A DNA stretch of 38,750 nt, taken from assembly GCA_910586645.1 (NCBI GenBank), contig CAJUIS010000023.1, positions 1-38,750 on the forward strand, read 5' to 3'. Shown here piece after piece: positions 1 to 8,306 of the stretch. The notes under the pieces are model-generated. The model did not search any database. It was not told where the DNA came from and worked only from the letters and a program-made list of their open reading frames with translations. The position numbers were made by a program, and so were the translations under genes. The stretch's first letter is position 1, and every line of letters begins with the position of its first letter. The DNA is from an uncultured Lachnospiraceae bacterium (GTDB lineage Bacteria > Bacillota > Clostridia > Lachnospirales > Lachnospiraceae).

Positions 1-81
1 ATGTTCTCTCTTTGAATTCTTTCAAGGTTGTTCCACTGTTTGGTTGTCAATGTTCGGTTTGTGTCACATTTTCTGCGACAG
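1..81 (-). other. Probable 5' leader of an rRNA operon leaving the window
   Basis: Read on the minus strand, this stretch has no convincing start codon or protein frame. It contains short blocks (ACATTGACAACCAAACAGTG, AACCTTGAAAGAATTCAA) that resemble the boxA-containing leaders in front of 16S rRNA genes in clostridia. It lies directly downstream of a very strong promoter (89-117). The identification rests on remembered resemblance and promoter strength; the 16S gene itself would begin left of base 1. Confidence 0.5.
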
Positions 82-88
82 CTCAATC

Positions 89-148
89 ATAATATCATGC
101 TATATCCTCTTTGTCAACAACTTTTTTTATTTTTTTTAAATTTTTTTA
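89..148 (-). promoter_or_regulatory. Strong sigma-A promoter with A-tract UP element (rRNA-type)
   Basis: On the minus strand the -35 is TTGACA (112-117, perfect consensus), the spacer is exactly 17 bases and the -10 is TATTAT (89-94). Immediately upstream of the -35, bases 121-148 are almost pure A-tracts on this strand, the arrangement of an UP element recognised by the RNA polymerase alpha subunit. The combination is typical of rRNA or tRNA operon promoters. It fires leftwards out of the window, downstream of thiD. Confidence 0.7.
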
Positions 149-169
149 TGACAGTATAAAAAATCCCTG

Positions 170-970
170 TCAAAAAGGCTGATTGATACAATACGTATGA
201 TCCAATGGTCCCTGGCCTTTTCCCAAATTAAGCCCTGCGTTTAACGCTCCTGTCAGATATTCTTTTGCTCTCCGCACCGCATCCGCAGATACTTTTCCGC
301 CTGCAAGGCCGCACGCTATGGCAGAAGAAAGCGTGCAGCCTGTCCCATGCGCATTTGGATTATCCACCCGGCGGGATCTGTACCAGCGCAGCTTTCCGTT
401 TTCATACAGCAGATCTGACGCTTCTTCTTTTTCCAGATGTCCGCCTTTTATCAACACTGCGCCTTTCACATTCAGACGCACCGCTATTTTTTCCGCCGCA
501 TACGCCATATCTTCTTCTCTGCGGATGCGAATCCCGCTTAAAGCCTCCGCTTCCGGAATATTCGGCGTAATTACCGTTCCCAGCGGAAACAGGCTGCGGA
601 CAAAAACATCCGTATCTTCTTTTCGCAGAAGCCTGCATCCGCTCGTAGAAACCAGAACCGGATCAATAACAATTTTCTTTACATGATACTGTTTTATTTT
701 TTCGGCAATTACTGCTGCAGTTTTACCGTCTGGAACCATTCCGATTTTCACACTGTCAGGAACGATATCCGTAAAAACCGCATCCATCTGCTCTGCAACA
801 AATTCCGGCGGAACTTTCCATATTTTGAATACTCCCGTCGTATTTTGGGCAGTCAGCGCTGTAATTACGCTCATTGCATACATCTTATGTACGGCAATTG
901 TCTTTATATCCGCCTGAATGCCGGCTCCGCCGCTTGCATCCGATCCTGCGATCGTCAATACCTTTTTCAT
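170..970 (-). CDS. thiD: Hydroxymethylpyrimidine/phosphomethylpyrimidine kinase ThiD
   Basis: This is the cytoplasmic kinase that phosphorylates HMP and then HMP-P to HMP-PP, the pyrimidine half of thiamine. The 266-residue product has the ribokinase-fold start MKKVLTIAGSDASGGAGIQA and the C-terminal anion-hole motif NAHGTGCTLSSAIA, both diagnostic. The frame is open back to 1003, but the ATG at 970 is preferred: it matches the family N-terminus, has an AGAGAG-like site upstream, and leaves a 16-base gap after radA instead of an overlap. Its position last in the clpC-radA cluster, away from the TPP-controlled thi operon at 9.2 kb, means that it is probably not under direct riboswitch control. 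It supplies the HMP-PP needed by ThiE. No clear intrinsic terminator follows it. Confidence 0.95.
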   Translation of the reverse strand: MKKVLTIAGSDASGGAGIQADIKTIAVHKMYAMSVITALTAQNTTGVFKIWKVPPEFVAEQMDAVFTDIVPDSVKIGMVPDGKTAAVIAEKIKQYHVKKIVIDPVLVSTSGCRLLRKEDTDVFVRSLFPLGTVITPNIPEAEALSGIRIRREEDMAYAAEKIAVRLNVKGAVLIKGGHLEKEEASDLLYENGKLRWYRSRRVDNPNAHGTGCTLSSAIACGLAGGKVSADAVRRAKEYLTGALNAGLNLGKGQGPLDHTYCINQPF

Positions 971-986
971 GTTGGCCGCTCTCTTT

Positions 987-2354
987 CTATCCCAAAAGGC
1001 CAATCGCGTCTTTTACGGTTTTTACGCCGATAAGCCGTATGCCTTTTATTTCCGTCAATGCGCTTTTGGCCGATTCCGGCAGGATACATGCGGTAAAACC
1101 CAGTTTTCTGGCTTCAAGCGCCCTTTGTTCCGCCATATTGACGGAACGCACTTCTCCGCTTAAGCCAATCTCACCAAAACAGATGGTCTTTTCGTCCACC
1201 GGACGGTTTTTATAACTGGAAACAAGAGCCAGCGCAATCCCAAGATCGATTGCCGGCTCGTTCATTTTAATTCCGCCTGCAATATTAACGTACGCGTCGC
1301 AGTTTCCCATTTGAAATCCGACTCTTTTTTCAAGAACCGCCATTAAAAGATTTACGCGGTTAAAATCGGTTCCTGCGGCAGTTCTCCTTGGCATTCCAAA
1401 ATTACTGCGGCAGACAAGCGCCTGCACTTCCAATAAAATGGGCCTGCTCCCTTCCATGGAACAGGCCACCACGGAACCGCTGGCTCCTTTTGGTCTGCCT
1501 CCCAGCATAAATTCCGAAGGATTTTTAACTTCTTCCAATCCGTTTGAGCGCATCTCAAAAACCCCGATTTCATTTGTGGGGCCAAACCTGTTTTTTACGC
1601 TCCGCAAAATCCGGTATGCCGCGTGGCGGTCTCCTTCAAAATATAAAACCGTATCCACCATATGCTCCAATACACGCGGGCCTGCAACCACTCCTTCTTT
1701 TGTCACATGGCCGACTACAAAAACGGCAATCCCAAGACCTTTTGCCATTCGAAGCAAAGCTCCCGTAGATTCCCTTACCTGCGAAACGCTTCCCGGCGCA
1801 GAAGCCGCGCTTTCATTATACATCGTCTGTATGGAATCTATTACAACAATCTGAGGCCGCTCTTTGCGGACAATTTCATCAATGACACCCAGATTTGTCT
1901 CGCACAGAAGAGACATTGCTTCGCCAAATTTTCCAATTCTTTCCGCACGCAGCTTAATCTGCTGTAAAGACTCCTCGCCTGAAACATATAAAACGCCGCG
2001 TCCGTCTTCTGCAAGATTCCTGCAGACCTGAAGCAGAAGCGTCGACTTCCCAATTCCCGGATCTCCTCCAATCAGCGCTACGGAACCCGGAACAATGCCG
2101 CCGCCAAGCGCCCTGTCAAGCTCCGCCATTCCCGTCGTCATGCGCGCTTCTCCCGCCGGCTCGATATCTTTTAGTTTCACTGCCTCTGCATGTATCTTAG
2201 AACCGGAATACAGTGACAGGCTTTTGCTTTTTTTCGTGGAAACCGTTTCTTCTACGAAAGTATTCCATTCCCTGCAGGAGGGGCACTGTCCCATCCATTT
2301 TGTGGATTCCGCTCCGCATGACTGGCAAAAATAGATTACTTTTTCTTTTGCCAT
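987..2354 (-). CDS. radA: DNA repair protein RadA (Sms)
   Basis: RadA is a RecA-like ATPase that promotes branch migration during recombinational repair. The 455-residue product is of normal length and has all three parts: an N-terminal zinc ribbon (Cys10, Cys13, Cys24, Cys27), a RecA core with Walker A GGDPGIGKST at about 96-105 and the RadA-specific KNRFG motif at 254-258, and a C-terminal Lon-protease-like domain that is structural rather than proteolytic. It starts two bases after the stop of the small gene upstream, so its weak ribosome site lies within that gene and translation is probably coupled. Proximity to clpC matches the clpC-radA linkage known from Bacillus and other Firmicutes. 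Confidence 0.97.
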   Translation of the reverse strand: MAKEKVIYFCQSCGAESTKWMGQCPSCREWNTFVEETVSTKKSKSLSLYSGSKIHAEAVKLKDIEPAGEARMTTGMAELDRALGGGIVPGSVALIGGDPGIGKSTLLLQVCRNLAEDGRGVLYVSGEESLQQIKLRAERIGKFGEAMSLLCETNLGVIDEIVRKERPQIVVIDSIQTMYNESAASAPGSVSQVRESTGALLRMAKGLGIAVFVVGHVTKEGVVAGPRVLEHMVDTVLYFEGDRHAAYRILRSVKNRFGPTNEIGVFEMRSNGLEEVKNPSEFMLGGRPKGASGSVVACSMEGSRPILLEVQALVCRSNFGMPRRTAAGTDFNRVNLLMAVLEKRVGFQMGNCDAYVNIAGGIKMNEPAIDLGIALALVSSYKNRPVDEKTICFGEIGLSGEVRSVNMAEQRALEARKLGFTACILPESAKSALTEIKGIRLIGVKTVKDAIGLLG

Positions 2355-2356
2355 AA

Positions 2357-2770
2357 TTACTTTTTCACAATTCCCACTGCAACAGCGCTGTTTCCGTCCA
2401 TCTCAACGCTTATGCTCAGTTTGCCGCCGAGATTCGTCTTCATCACGCCTGCATCCGTTCCATTAATCGTAATGTCATATTCTGTGCCTGCTTCCAGTTC
2501 CAAAGTAATCTGCGCATCCTCCGGCCCTTCCACCTGGAATGACACCTCTTCTTCCGTTGCCCGAAACCCGGTTACTGCAGTTCCCGGAACAGATTCATAA
2601 ACGAACATACCGTTTCTCTCCAGTTTTGTAATGGAACTATATGTCTTCACCTTATATAAATCGCCTGCGTGCGCAAAATTGTCCAGCTTCGCTTTGGCCG
2701 CAAGACTATAATCTCCAAAACTGATGGTCCCATCTGATTCACTGCGAATCAATTCACTGATTACTGACAT
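2357..2770 (-). CDS. Small conserved beta-rich protein, function unknown
   Basis: The product is 137 residues, starting MSVISELIRSESDGTISFGD; the ATG at 2770 is chosen over the longer frame to 2800 because AGGAGG lies a few bases upstream. There is no signal peptide or membrane segment. The C-terminal half alternates hydrophobic and acidic residues as in a beta-sandwich (for example GTEYDITINGTDAGVMKTNL). Similar clostridial proteins have been labelled endosialidase in databases, but I see no catalytic motif supporting an enzyme and regard that name as doubtful. It lies between clpC and radA in the same orientation and has its own promoter at 2828-2856. Confidence 0.75.
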   Translation of the reverse strand: MSVISELIRSESDGTISFGDYSLAAKAKLDNFAHAGDLYKVKTYSSITKLERNGMFVYESVPGTAVTGFRATEEEVSFQVEGPEDAQITLELEAGTEYDITINGTDAGVMKTNLGGKLSISVEMDGNSAVAVGIVKK

Positions 2771-2827
2771 TTTTATCCTCCTGTGATACTTCTTTGGCAT
2801 CTTCTGCCTTAATCAAATTTCTGTCTT

Positions 2828-2856
2828 ATTATATAATATCCGCACGATTTTTTCCA
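2828..2856 (-). promoter_or_regulatory. Sigma-A promoter for the small gene, radA and thiD
   Basis: On the minus strand: -35 TGGAAA (2851-2856), 17-base spacer, perfect -10 TATAAT (2828-2833). It lies in the 93-base gap after clpC. No convincing terminator separates clpC from it, so the downstream genes may be served both by readthrough and by this internal promoter. Confidence 0.6.
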
Positions 2857-2863
2857 GATATTT

Positions 2864-5323
2864 TTACTGCTTATTTTTTACAGTAAAGCGCACTTCGTTT
2901 CCACGCACACACGCGTCGACAGCGTCGCCCGTCTTTATTTTGCCGTCCAGGATTTCTTCTGCCAGCGCGTCTTCCACCGCATTTTGAATTTTACGTTTCA
3001 GCGGCCTTGCTCCATACTTTGGATCAAAGGCGGATTCTACGATATAGGATTTTAAGGAATCCTTGATGGAAAGCGTGATTTCCATCTGCTTTTTACAGCG
3101 TTCCGTCAGCGTTTTTGCCAAAAGCGTTACGATTTTTTTCATATCTTCTTTATCCAGGGTCCGGAATACAATCGTCTCGTCAATACGGTTCAAAAATTCC
3201 GGTTTAAATATCCGTTTGACTTCTTCCATCACGCCTTCTTTCATACGCTCATAATTCTGCTTTTCATCTTCCACAGTGGCAAATCCCAGTTTCTTTGGTG
3301 AAATAATGGCTTTCGCCCCGGCATTGGAAGTCATAATCAAAATTGCATTCTTAAAATCCACTTTCCTGCCCTGCGCGTCGGTAATATGTCCGTCGTCCAG
3401 AACCTGCAGCAGAATATTAAACACATCCGGATGCGCTTTTTCAATCTCGTCAAACAGAATCACGGAATATGGATTTCTGCGGACTTTTTCAGAAAGCTGC
3501 CCTCCCTCGTCGTAGCCTACATAGCCCGGCGGCGAACCAATCATTTTTGACACGCTGTGCCGTTCCATATATTCAGACATATCCACACGGATCATTGCCT
3601 GTTCATTGCCAAACATGGCTTCTGCCAGAGCTTTTGTAATTTCTGTCTTTCCGACGCCGGTAGGCCCAAGAAACAGAAAGGAGCCAATCGGGCGGTTTGG
3701 ATCTTTTAATCCCACCCTGCTGCGCCGAACTGCTTTTGCAACGGCGCTGATCGCCTCTTCCTGGCCAATAACGCGTTTGCGCAGCGTCTTTTCCAGGCGT
3801 CGCAGCCTTGCGGCCTCTCCTTCTTCCAGACGGCTGACCGGAATTTTTGTCCAGCCGGACACAATGTCAGCCATTTCTTCCGCTCCGACAATCAGAACTT
3901 TTTTATCTGTGTCTTTTTTATATTTTTTACACAGCTTTGCATACTTTTGCTCTGTCTCCTGTTTTTTGCCGCTTAAGCTGGACGCTTCTTTTAAATTTTC
4001 CGCCATCAGAGCCTTCTCAATCGCACTGTCAAATCCCGCCAGCTTCTGCTCCAGTTCTGACATATTTTCCGGAATGCAGACGCCGCTTAACCTCACTTTT
4101 GCGGCGGCTTCATCCATCAAATCAATCGCTTTGTCCGGAAGAAAACGATCGTTGATATAACGCACGGACAAATCAACGGCCGCTTCAATGCCTTCATCCG
4201 TAATCACCACATGGTGATGATCTTCATAATGGCTGCGCAGCCCCTTCAGTATTTCAATCGCCTGATCCCTGTCCGGCTCCTCTACTGAAATCGGCTGGAA
4301 ACGCCGTTCCAGCGCAGCGTCTTTCTCAATGTATTTCCGGTATTCTGTAACTGTGGTCGCTCCAATCAACTGAATTTCCCCGCGCGCAAGAGAAGGTTTT
4401 AAAATATTCGACGCGTCAATAGCCCCTTCCGCTCCCCCGGCGCCAATAATCGTATGAATTTCATCGATAAACAGCAGAATATTCCCGGACTGCGTCACTT
4501 CACGGATTAATTTTTTGATTCGCTCCTCAAATTCCCCTCTGTACTTGGAACCTGCCACCATACCGGACAAATCCAGCGTCACCACTCTTTTTTCCGCCAC
4601 TGTATCCGGAACCATCCCCATAACGATACGCTGTGCCAGCCCTTCTACAATGGCCGTCTTTCCAACGCCAGGCTCGCCAATCAGACATGGATTGTTTTTG
4701 CCGCGCCTGCTTAACGCCTGAATTACTCTCTGGATTTCATGGTCCCTTCCAATCACCGGATCCAGACGCCGTTCTGACGCAAGTTTCGTCAGATCTCTCG
4801 CGTACTGATCCAGCATGGGCGTATTTGCCTGACTTTTTCTTTTGCCTGGCTTCCCGTTCTGAAAATCTTCACGGTAAAGGCTGCTGTCCTCTCCCATTGC
4901 AGCTAAAGTATCCACGTACAGTTTCTGCAAATTTACATTTAATGTATTCATAAGACGTGAAGCCGCACATTCCGTCTCTTTTAACATTGCAATCAGCAAA
5001 TGCTCTGTTCCAATCTCCCTGCTTGAAAAACGCTCCGCTTCCCGTTTCGCATTTTCAAGCATCTGCTCCGCCCTTGGCGTCAGACCGTCCGCTTCCTCTA
5101 CTGCAGTCTGCCCGGAAGGCGCAATCAGGCTCTCAATCAGATCCATCAACTGTTCCGCGTCCACGCCGTTATCCGTCAGTACATTTGCGGCAACGCCTGT
5201 GCCTTCCCGCAAAAGCCCCAACAGAAGATGCTCTGTCCCGATATAATTGTGCCGCATTGATTTTGAAGCCTTTTCCGCCAGCTTCAATGCCTTCTGCGCT
5301 TTACTTGTAAATGATCTCTGCAT
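2864..5323 (-). CDS. clpC: Clp protease ATP-binding subunit ClpC
   Basis: ClpC is the HSP100 unfoldase that feeds substrates to ClpP for protein quality control and regulated proteolysis. The 819-residue product has two N-terminal Clp_N repeats (about 1-145), AAA+ domain 1 with Walker A GEPGVGKT (216-223), a middle domain with a UVR-like coiled coil (about 422-470), AAA+ domain 2 with Walker A GPTGVGKT (553-560), and an LGF tripeptide in the loop that normally docks on ClpP. The start is supported by an AAGGTGG ribosome site. It follows the cohesin-like gene by 16 bases and probably shares its transcript. The ctsR, mcsA and mcsB genes that often precede clpC are absent, and I saw no CtsR-type heptad repeat (GGTCAAA-like) upstream. 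Confidence 0.97.
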   Translation of the reverse strand: MQRSFTSKAQKALKLAEKASKSMRHNYIGTEHLLLGLLREGTGVAANVLTDNGVDAEQLMDLIESLIAPSGQTAVEEADGLTPRAEQMLENAKREAERFSSREIGTEHLLIAMLKETECAASRLMNTLNVNLQKLYVDTLAAMGEDSSLYREDFQNGKPGKRKSQANTPMLDQYARDLTKLASERRLDPVIGRDHEIQRVIQALSRRGKNNPCLIGEPGVGKTAIVEGLAQRIVMGMVPDTVAEKRVVTLDLSGMVAGSKYRGEFEERIKKLIREVTQSGNILLFIDEIHTIIGAGGAEGAIDASNILKPSLARGEIQLIGATTVTEYRKYIEKDAALERRFQPISVEEPDRDQAIEILKGLRSHYEDHHHVVITDEGIEAAVDLSVRYINDRFLPDKAIDLMDEAAAKVRLSGVCIPENMSELEQKLAGFDSAIEKALMAENLKEASSLSGKKQETEQKYAKLCKKYKKDTDKKVLIVGAEEMADIVSGWTKIPVSRLEEGEAARLRRLEKTLRKRVIGQEEAISAVAKAVRRSRVGLKDPNRPIGSFLFLGPTGVGKTEITKALAEAMFGNEQAMIRVDMSEYMERHSVSKMIGSPPGYVGYDEGGQLSEKVRRNPYSVILFDEIEKAHPDVFNILLQVLDDGHITDAQGRKVDFKNAILIMTSNAGAKAIISPKKLGFATVEDEKQNYERMKEGVMEEVKRIFKPEFLNRIDETIVFRTLDKEDMKKIVTLLAKTLTERCKKQMEITLSIKDSLKSYIVESAFDPKYGARPLKRKIQNAVEDALAEEILDGKIKTGDAVDACVRGNEVRFTVKNKQ

Positions 5324-5339
5324 CTATATATCCACCTTT

Positions 5340-7202
5340 TTACATATCGTCTAAATCCAAAAATTCCAAATCGTCATCATCCGGAAGAAACATTTCTTCT
5401 TCTACGGTTCTCTGCTTTTTCGGCTCCGTCTGCCTTACCTCCACGGCTTTGGCCTCTTTCTCTTTTTTCTTTGGCTTCCTTCTTAAAACAGAGGGATCTT
5501 CCTCAAACTCGTCTATGACATCCGCCCCATCGTCTTCATAAAAACTTTTATTGTCCTCCGGCTCCAAAACCGCCGTCTGTTTCTTTTTCTCCGTCTGCAC
5601 TTTCTGAAACGTCTTTTTTCTCTTTGGCTCCCTGTTCTTTTTCTCTTTTCTGGCAGCCTTCTCCTCATCCTCTTCTTCGTCTGATTTTAAATCTCTGATT
5701 TTCAAAAGAAGATTCACGATAAGAATCAGAAGCGAGACAGAAACAAAAATCAGAATCGCAATCAGCCTTCTGTCGCTTATTTTTGTCTTTTTCTGCCGTT
5801 CTTTTAATTCTTTGTAGGAATTTGCAAGCGTTTCATAATCTTCTGACGCATCTTCCGAAGAAACCGCCTCTTCATTAAACCTCTGATATGTTTTCTGCAG
5901 GGAATCATACTGGTACCAGCAGGTAACCCCTGTCGCGTCCATACCGTAAAAAATGTAAAAATCTGACTGTCCCCCGCTTACCAGTTCCCCATCCCCGTTT
6001 TCCGACTTTACAATCTCCGTATCCTCGTCTCCCGCATACTGATATGCAGGGACAGACACGCCATTTTCAAGGACAAGCGGCTCCTCTTTATAATTTTCCG
6101 GAGGAATCACGCCGTTTGGAACTGTCATCAGGATAATATAATGCTCTCCGCTGTTTAACCGCACATAGGGATAGAAACTGTCTCTGTTTGCATCATAAAT
6201 AAAAAAGTTTCCCTCTCCAGCTTCATTTACCAGATAATACATACCAAGGTACCCTTTATCAAACATAATGCCCTGATATGCTGTGCCTTTGTATTCAAAA
6301 TCCGCTGTGGAAAATCCCTCCGGTATTGCAGATTCGGGAAATTCTCCTTCTATTTTGTATTTTACCCCGTTAATCTCAACTGCGTCTCCTCCCAAAGACG
6401 TCTGCGTCTCTGTACCCTCCGTTTCTCCTTTTACCTGTTCCGCCGCCATGCCGGCCATATCCGAAACTCCTGCGCTGCCTGTATCGGACGAAGCCCTTTG
6501 GGTTCCTCCTTTCGTAACGGTAATTTTGTAAGAAGCCTGATTGCCGTTTTCCGCTTTGACAAGAACTGTTATTACATTTGTCCCTTCCTTAAGATCTTTA
6601 TTTCCGGTAATGGATTCCACTGTCGCTTTGCTGTTTGAAGTCACCGGGGTAACCGTAATTTCATTTACATCGCTGCCTACGGACGCCGTATACTGCGTAA
6701 CGCTCCCTTTAAAAGACGGTGAAAGCGTCCCGCTTGAAATTTTTAAAGAAGACAGCGAATTATCTCCCGATTTTGCCGCATCCGAATCAGAAGAAGACGC
6801 ATCCGCCGCCCCTGACACCGTAATATGCGCTCCTGCGGACGTCAGCGTAGCCCCGTCCGCTTTTACATAAGCGTCCCCGGATGCAATCGCTTTAAATTTA
6901 ATGTCTATTTCAGATCCCTTTGCCTTTACCGTCCCGCCGCCGCCGGATGCGCTTGAAGCGGAACTGCTGACATACTCAAGTTTTGACGAATCATAAGTAA
7001 CGCTTAAATCCGCAGTGACTTCTTCTCCTCCCGTGCCTTCCGCATACACCGTCACAGTGACAGTGTCTCCTGTTTTAACGGTTCCCTGTGATACGGCAAC
7101 GGAAAGCGTGCCCGCCGCAAAGACAAAAGACACAGCGCTGAAAAAAAAGACACAGCCAATGCAAAATGCCGCCGCCAGTTTCGTTTTTATTCTATCCCGC
7201 AT
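5340..7202 (-). CDS. Membrane-anchored surface protein with cohesin-like and cadherin-like domains
   Basis: The 620-residue product starts at the ATG at 7202, which has GGAGG at good spacing; upstream ATGs at 7214 and 7223 lack one. Layout: signal peptide 1-30; cohesin-like beta-sandwich about 31-131 (VAVSQGTVKTGDTVTVTVYA, then DLSVTYDSSKLEYVSS); Ser/Asp linker; cadherin-like domain about 149-232 (LSSLKISSGTLSPSFKGS, typical of PF12733); an outer region of unknown fold 270-445; transmembrane helix about 479-501; and a 120-residue cytoplasmic tail alternating Lys-rich and Asp/Glu-rich blocks, ending in DDDDLEFLDLDDM. It may present a docking module outside while the charged tail contacts something inside. 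Location just upstream of clpC on one transcript is seen; a link to ClpC is speculation. Confidence 0.8.
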   Translation of the reverse strand: MRDRIKTKLAAAFCIGCVFFFSAVSFVFAAGTLSVAVSQGTVKTGDTVTVTVYAEGTGGEEVTADLSVTYDSSKLEYVSSSASSASGGGGTVKAKGSEIDIKFKAIASGDAYVKADGATLTSAGAHITVSGAADASSSDSDAAKSGDNSLSSLKISSGTLSPSFKGSVTQYTASVGSDVNEITVTPVTSNSKATVESITGNKDLKEGTNVITVLVKAENGNQASYKITVTKGGTQRASSDTGSAGVSDMAGMAAEQVKGETEGTETQTSLGGDAVEINGVKYKIEGEFPESAIPEGFSTADFEYKGTAYQGIMFDKGYLGMYYLVNEAGEGNFFIYDANRDSFYPYVRLNSGEHYIILMTVPNGVIPPENYKEEPLVLENGVSVPAYQYAGDEDTEIVKSENGDGELVSGGQSDFYIFYGMDATGVTCWYQYDSLQKTYQRFNEEAVSSEDASEDYETLANSYKELKERQKKTKISDRRLIAILIFVSVSLLILIVNLLLKIRDLKSDEEEDEEKAARKEKKNREPKRKKTFQKVQTEKKKQTAVLEPEDNKSFYEDDGADVIDEFEEDPSVLRRKPKKKEKEAKAVEVRQTEPKKQRTVEEEMFLPDDDDLEFLDLDDM

Positions 7203-7322
7203 GATTTCCTCCATTCTGTACAAAACGCCATAAATCCATATCCTACAAATCCTGATACCGTGCGTTTTTATGAAAATATTTTATCCCATCTTATATGAAA
7301 AATCCCAAAAGACTTTGGATAT

Positions 7323-7351
7323 ATTATAAAAAATGAGAGAAAACACGTCAA
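7323..7351 (-). promoter_or_regulatory. Sigma-A promoter for the cohesin-like gene and clpC
   Basis: On the minus strand: -35 TTGACG (7346-7351), 17-base spacer, perfect -10 TATAAT (7323-7328). It abuts the stop codon of the esterase gene and leaves a leader of about 110 bases. A weak CCAAA/TTTGG stem followed by GATTTTT lies just upstream of the -10 and into the start region (about 7290-7318) and might act as a weak terminator for the esterase. Confidence 0.75.
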
Positions 7352-7352
7352 C

Positions 7353-8291
7353 CTAATTTTCAAATTCGAAAATAAGACTTAAAAACTTTTCCACTTCTTT
7401 CCATGCCTGTCTTGACTCCGGCATTAACTGCATTGCCATCTGAAAGACGTGAAACATCCCGTCATAGATATGAAGACGCACCTTAACGCCATGATCTTTT
7501 GCCTTTCTGGCCACCGCAACGGAATCGCTCAAAAGCATTTCGTAAGATCCTGCCTGTATCAGCATAGGCGGAAATCCGTGAAAATCCCCAAATGCAGGAG
7601 AAATATAAGGATTCTTCGGATCTTCCAGTCCCACATACTCCCTGTTGTAAATCAGGCTGTCCCTTGTTTTTCCAAACAGGGGATCTCTTTCGTAATTCGT
7701 CTGGTAAGATTCCCCTGAAGCAGTCAGATCCGTCCATGGAGACATGGCGATAATCCCGGCCGGAAGCTTTTCTCCGTGGTCTTTTAAATACAGTGCGAGC
7801 GCAAGGGCAAGGCCGCCGCCCGCAGAATCTCCCGCCACAACAATCCGATTTGCAGGACAGCCTTCTTCCAAAAGCCAGCGGTACGCGCTTACGGCGTCCA
7901 AAAGAGCCGCCGGATAAGGATTTTCCGGCGCCACCCGGTAATCAATCGTGAGAACCGGCATCTTTCTTCCAAGTTCACTGTAGCAAACTGCAAAATTCCG
8001 GTATGCGTTGCGCATGGAAGCCACGTAACCGCCGCCGTGAAGCTGAAGCAAAGCTCTGTCCGAGCTTCCGCCGCCGGCCGTAAGCCACTCCATTTTAAAC
8101 TTCTCCATTTGTATTTCTTTTTTTGTAAAACCTCCGGGAACCATCCAGGGCGGTTCCGTCAGATTTTTCCGAAACTCCCCGTTTTTTATTTTTTTCCCAA
8201 TCAGATGATCTGACGCAAAGCGCGCAATCAGCTCCCGGATCAGCCGTCCCTGTGCGCTTGCATCCTGTTCTGTCTTATCTTTACAGCCCAT
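7353..8291 (-). CDS. Alpha/beta hydrolase, HSL-type esterase/lipase
   Basis: This is a cytoplasmic carboxylesterase-like enzyme of the hormone-sensitive-lipase family, 312 residues. It has the oxyanion-hole motif HGGG at 85-88, the nucleophile elbow GDSAGGG (Ser156), and the conserved DYRVAPENPYPAAL block. The C-terminal acid and histidine fit LIQAGSYEMLLSDS and YDGMFHVF. There is no signal peptide. The start has a GGGGAAA ribosome site. It lies 15 bases downstream of the zinc-ribbon membrane protein gene and is probably cotranscribed. The substrate cannot be read from the sequence; short-chain acyl esters are usual for the family. Confidence 0.9.
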   Translation of the reverse strand: MGCKDKTEQDASAQGRLIRELIARFASDHLIGKKIKNGEFRKNLTEPPWMVPGGFTKKEIQMEKFKMEWLTAGGGSSDRALLQLHGGGYVASMRNAYRNFAVCYSELGRKMPVLTIDYRVAPENPYPAALLDAVSAYRWLLEEGCPANRIVVAGDSAGGGLALALALYLKDHGEKLPAGIIAMSPWTDLTASGESYQTNYERDPLFGKTRDSLIYNREYVGLEDPKNPYISPAFGDFHGFPPMLIQAGSYEMLLSDSVAVARKAKDHGVKVRLHIYDGMFHVFQMAMQLMPESRQAWKEVEKFLSLIFEFEN

Positions 8292-8306
8292 AGTTTCCCC
8301 TTTTGC

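Noticed and set aside
150..177. GACAG/CTGTC inverted repeat after thiD
   Set aside because: Five-base stem with a long loop and followed by A residues on the minus strand, so it is not an intrinsic terminator for thiD.
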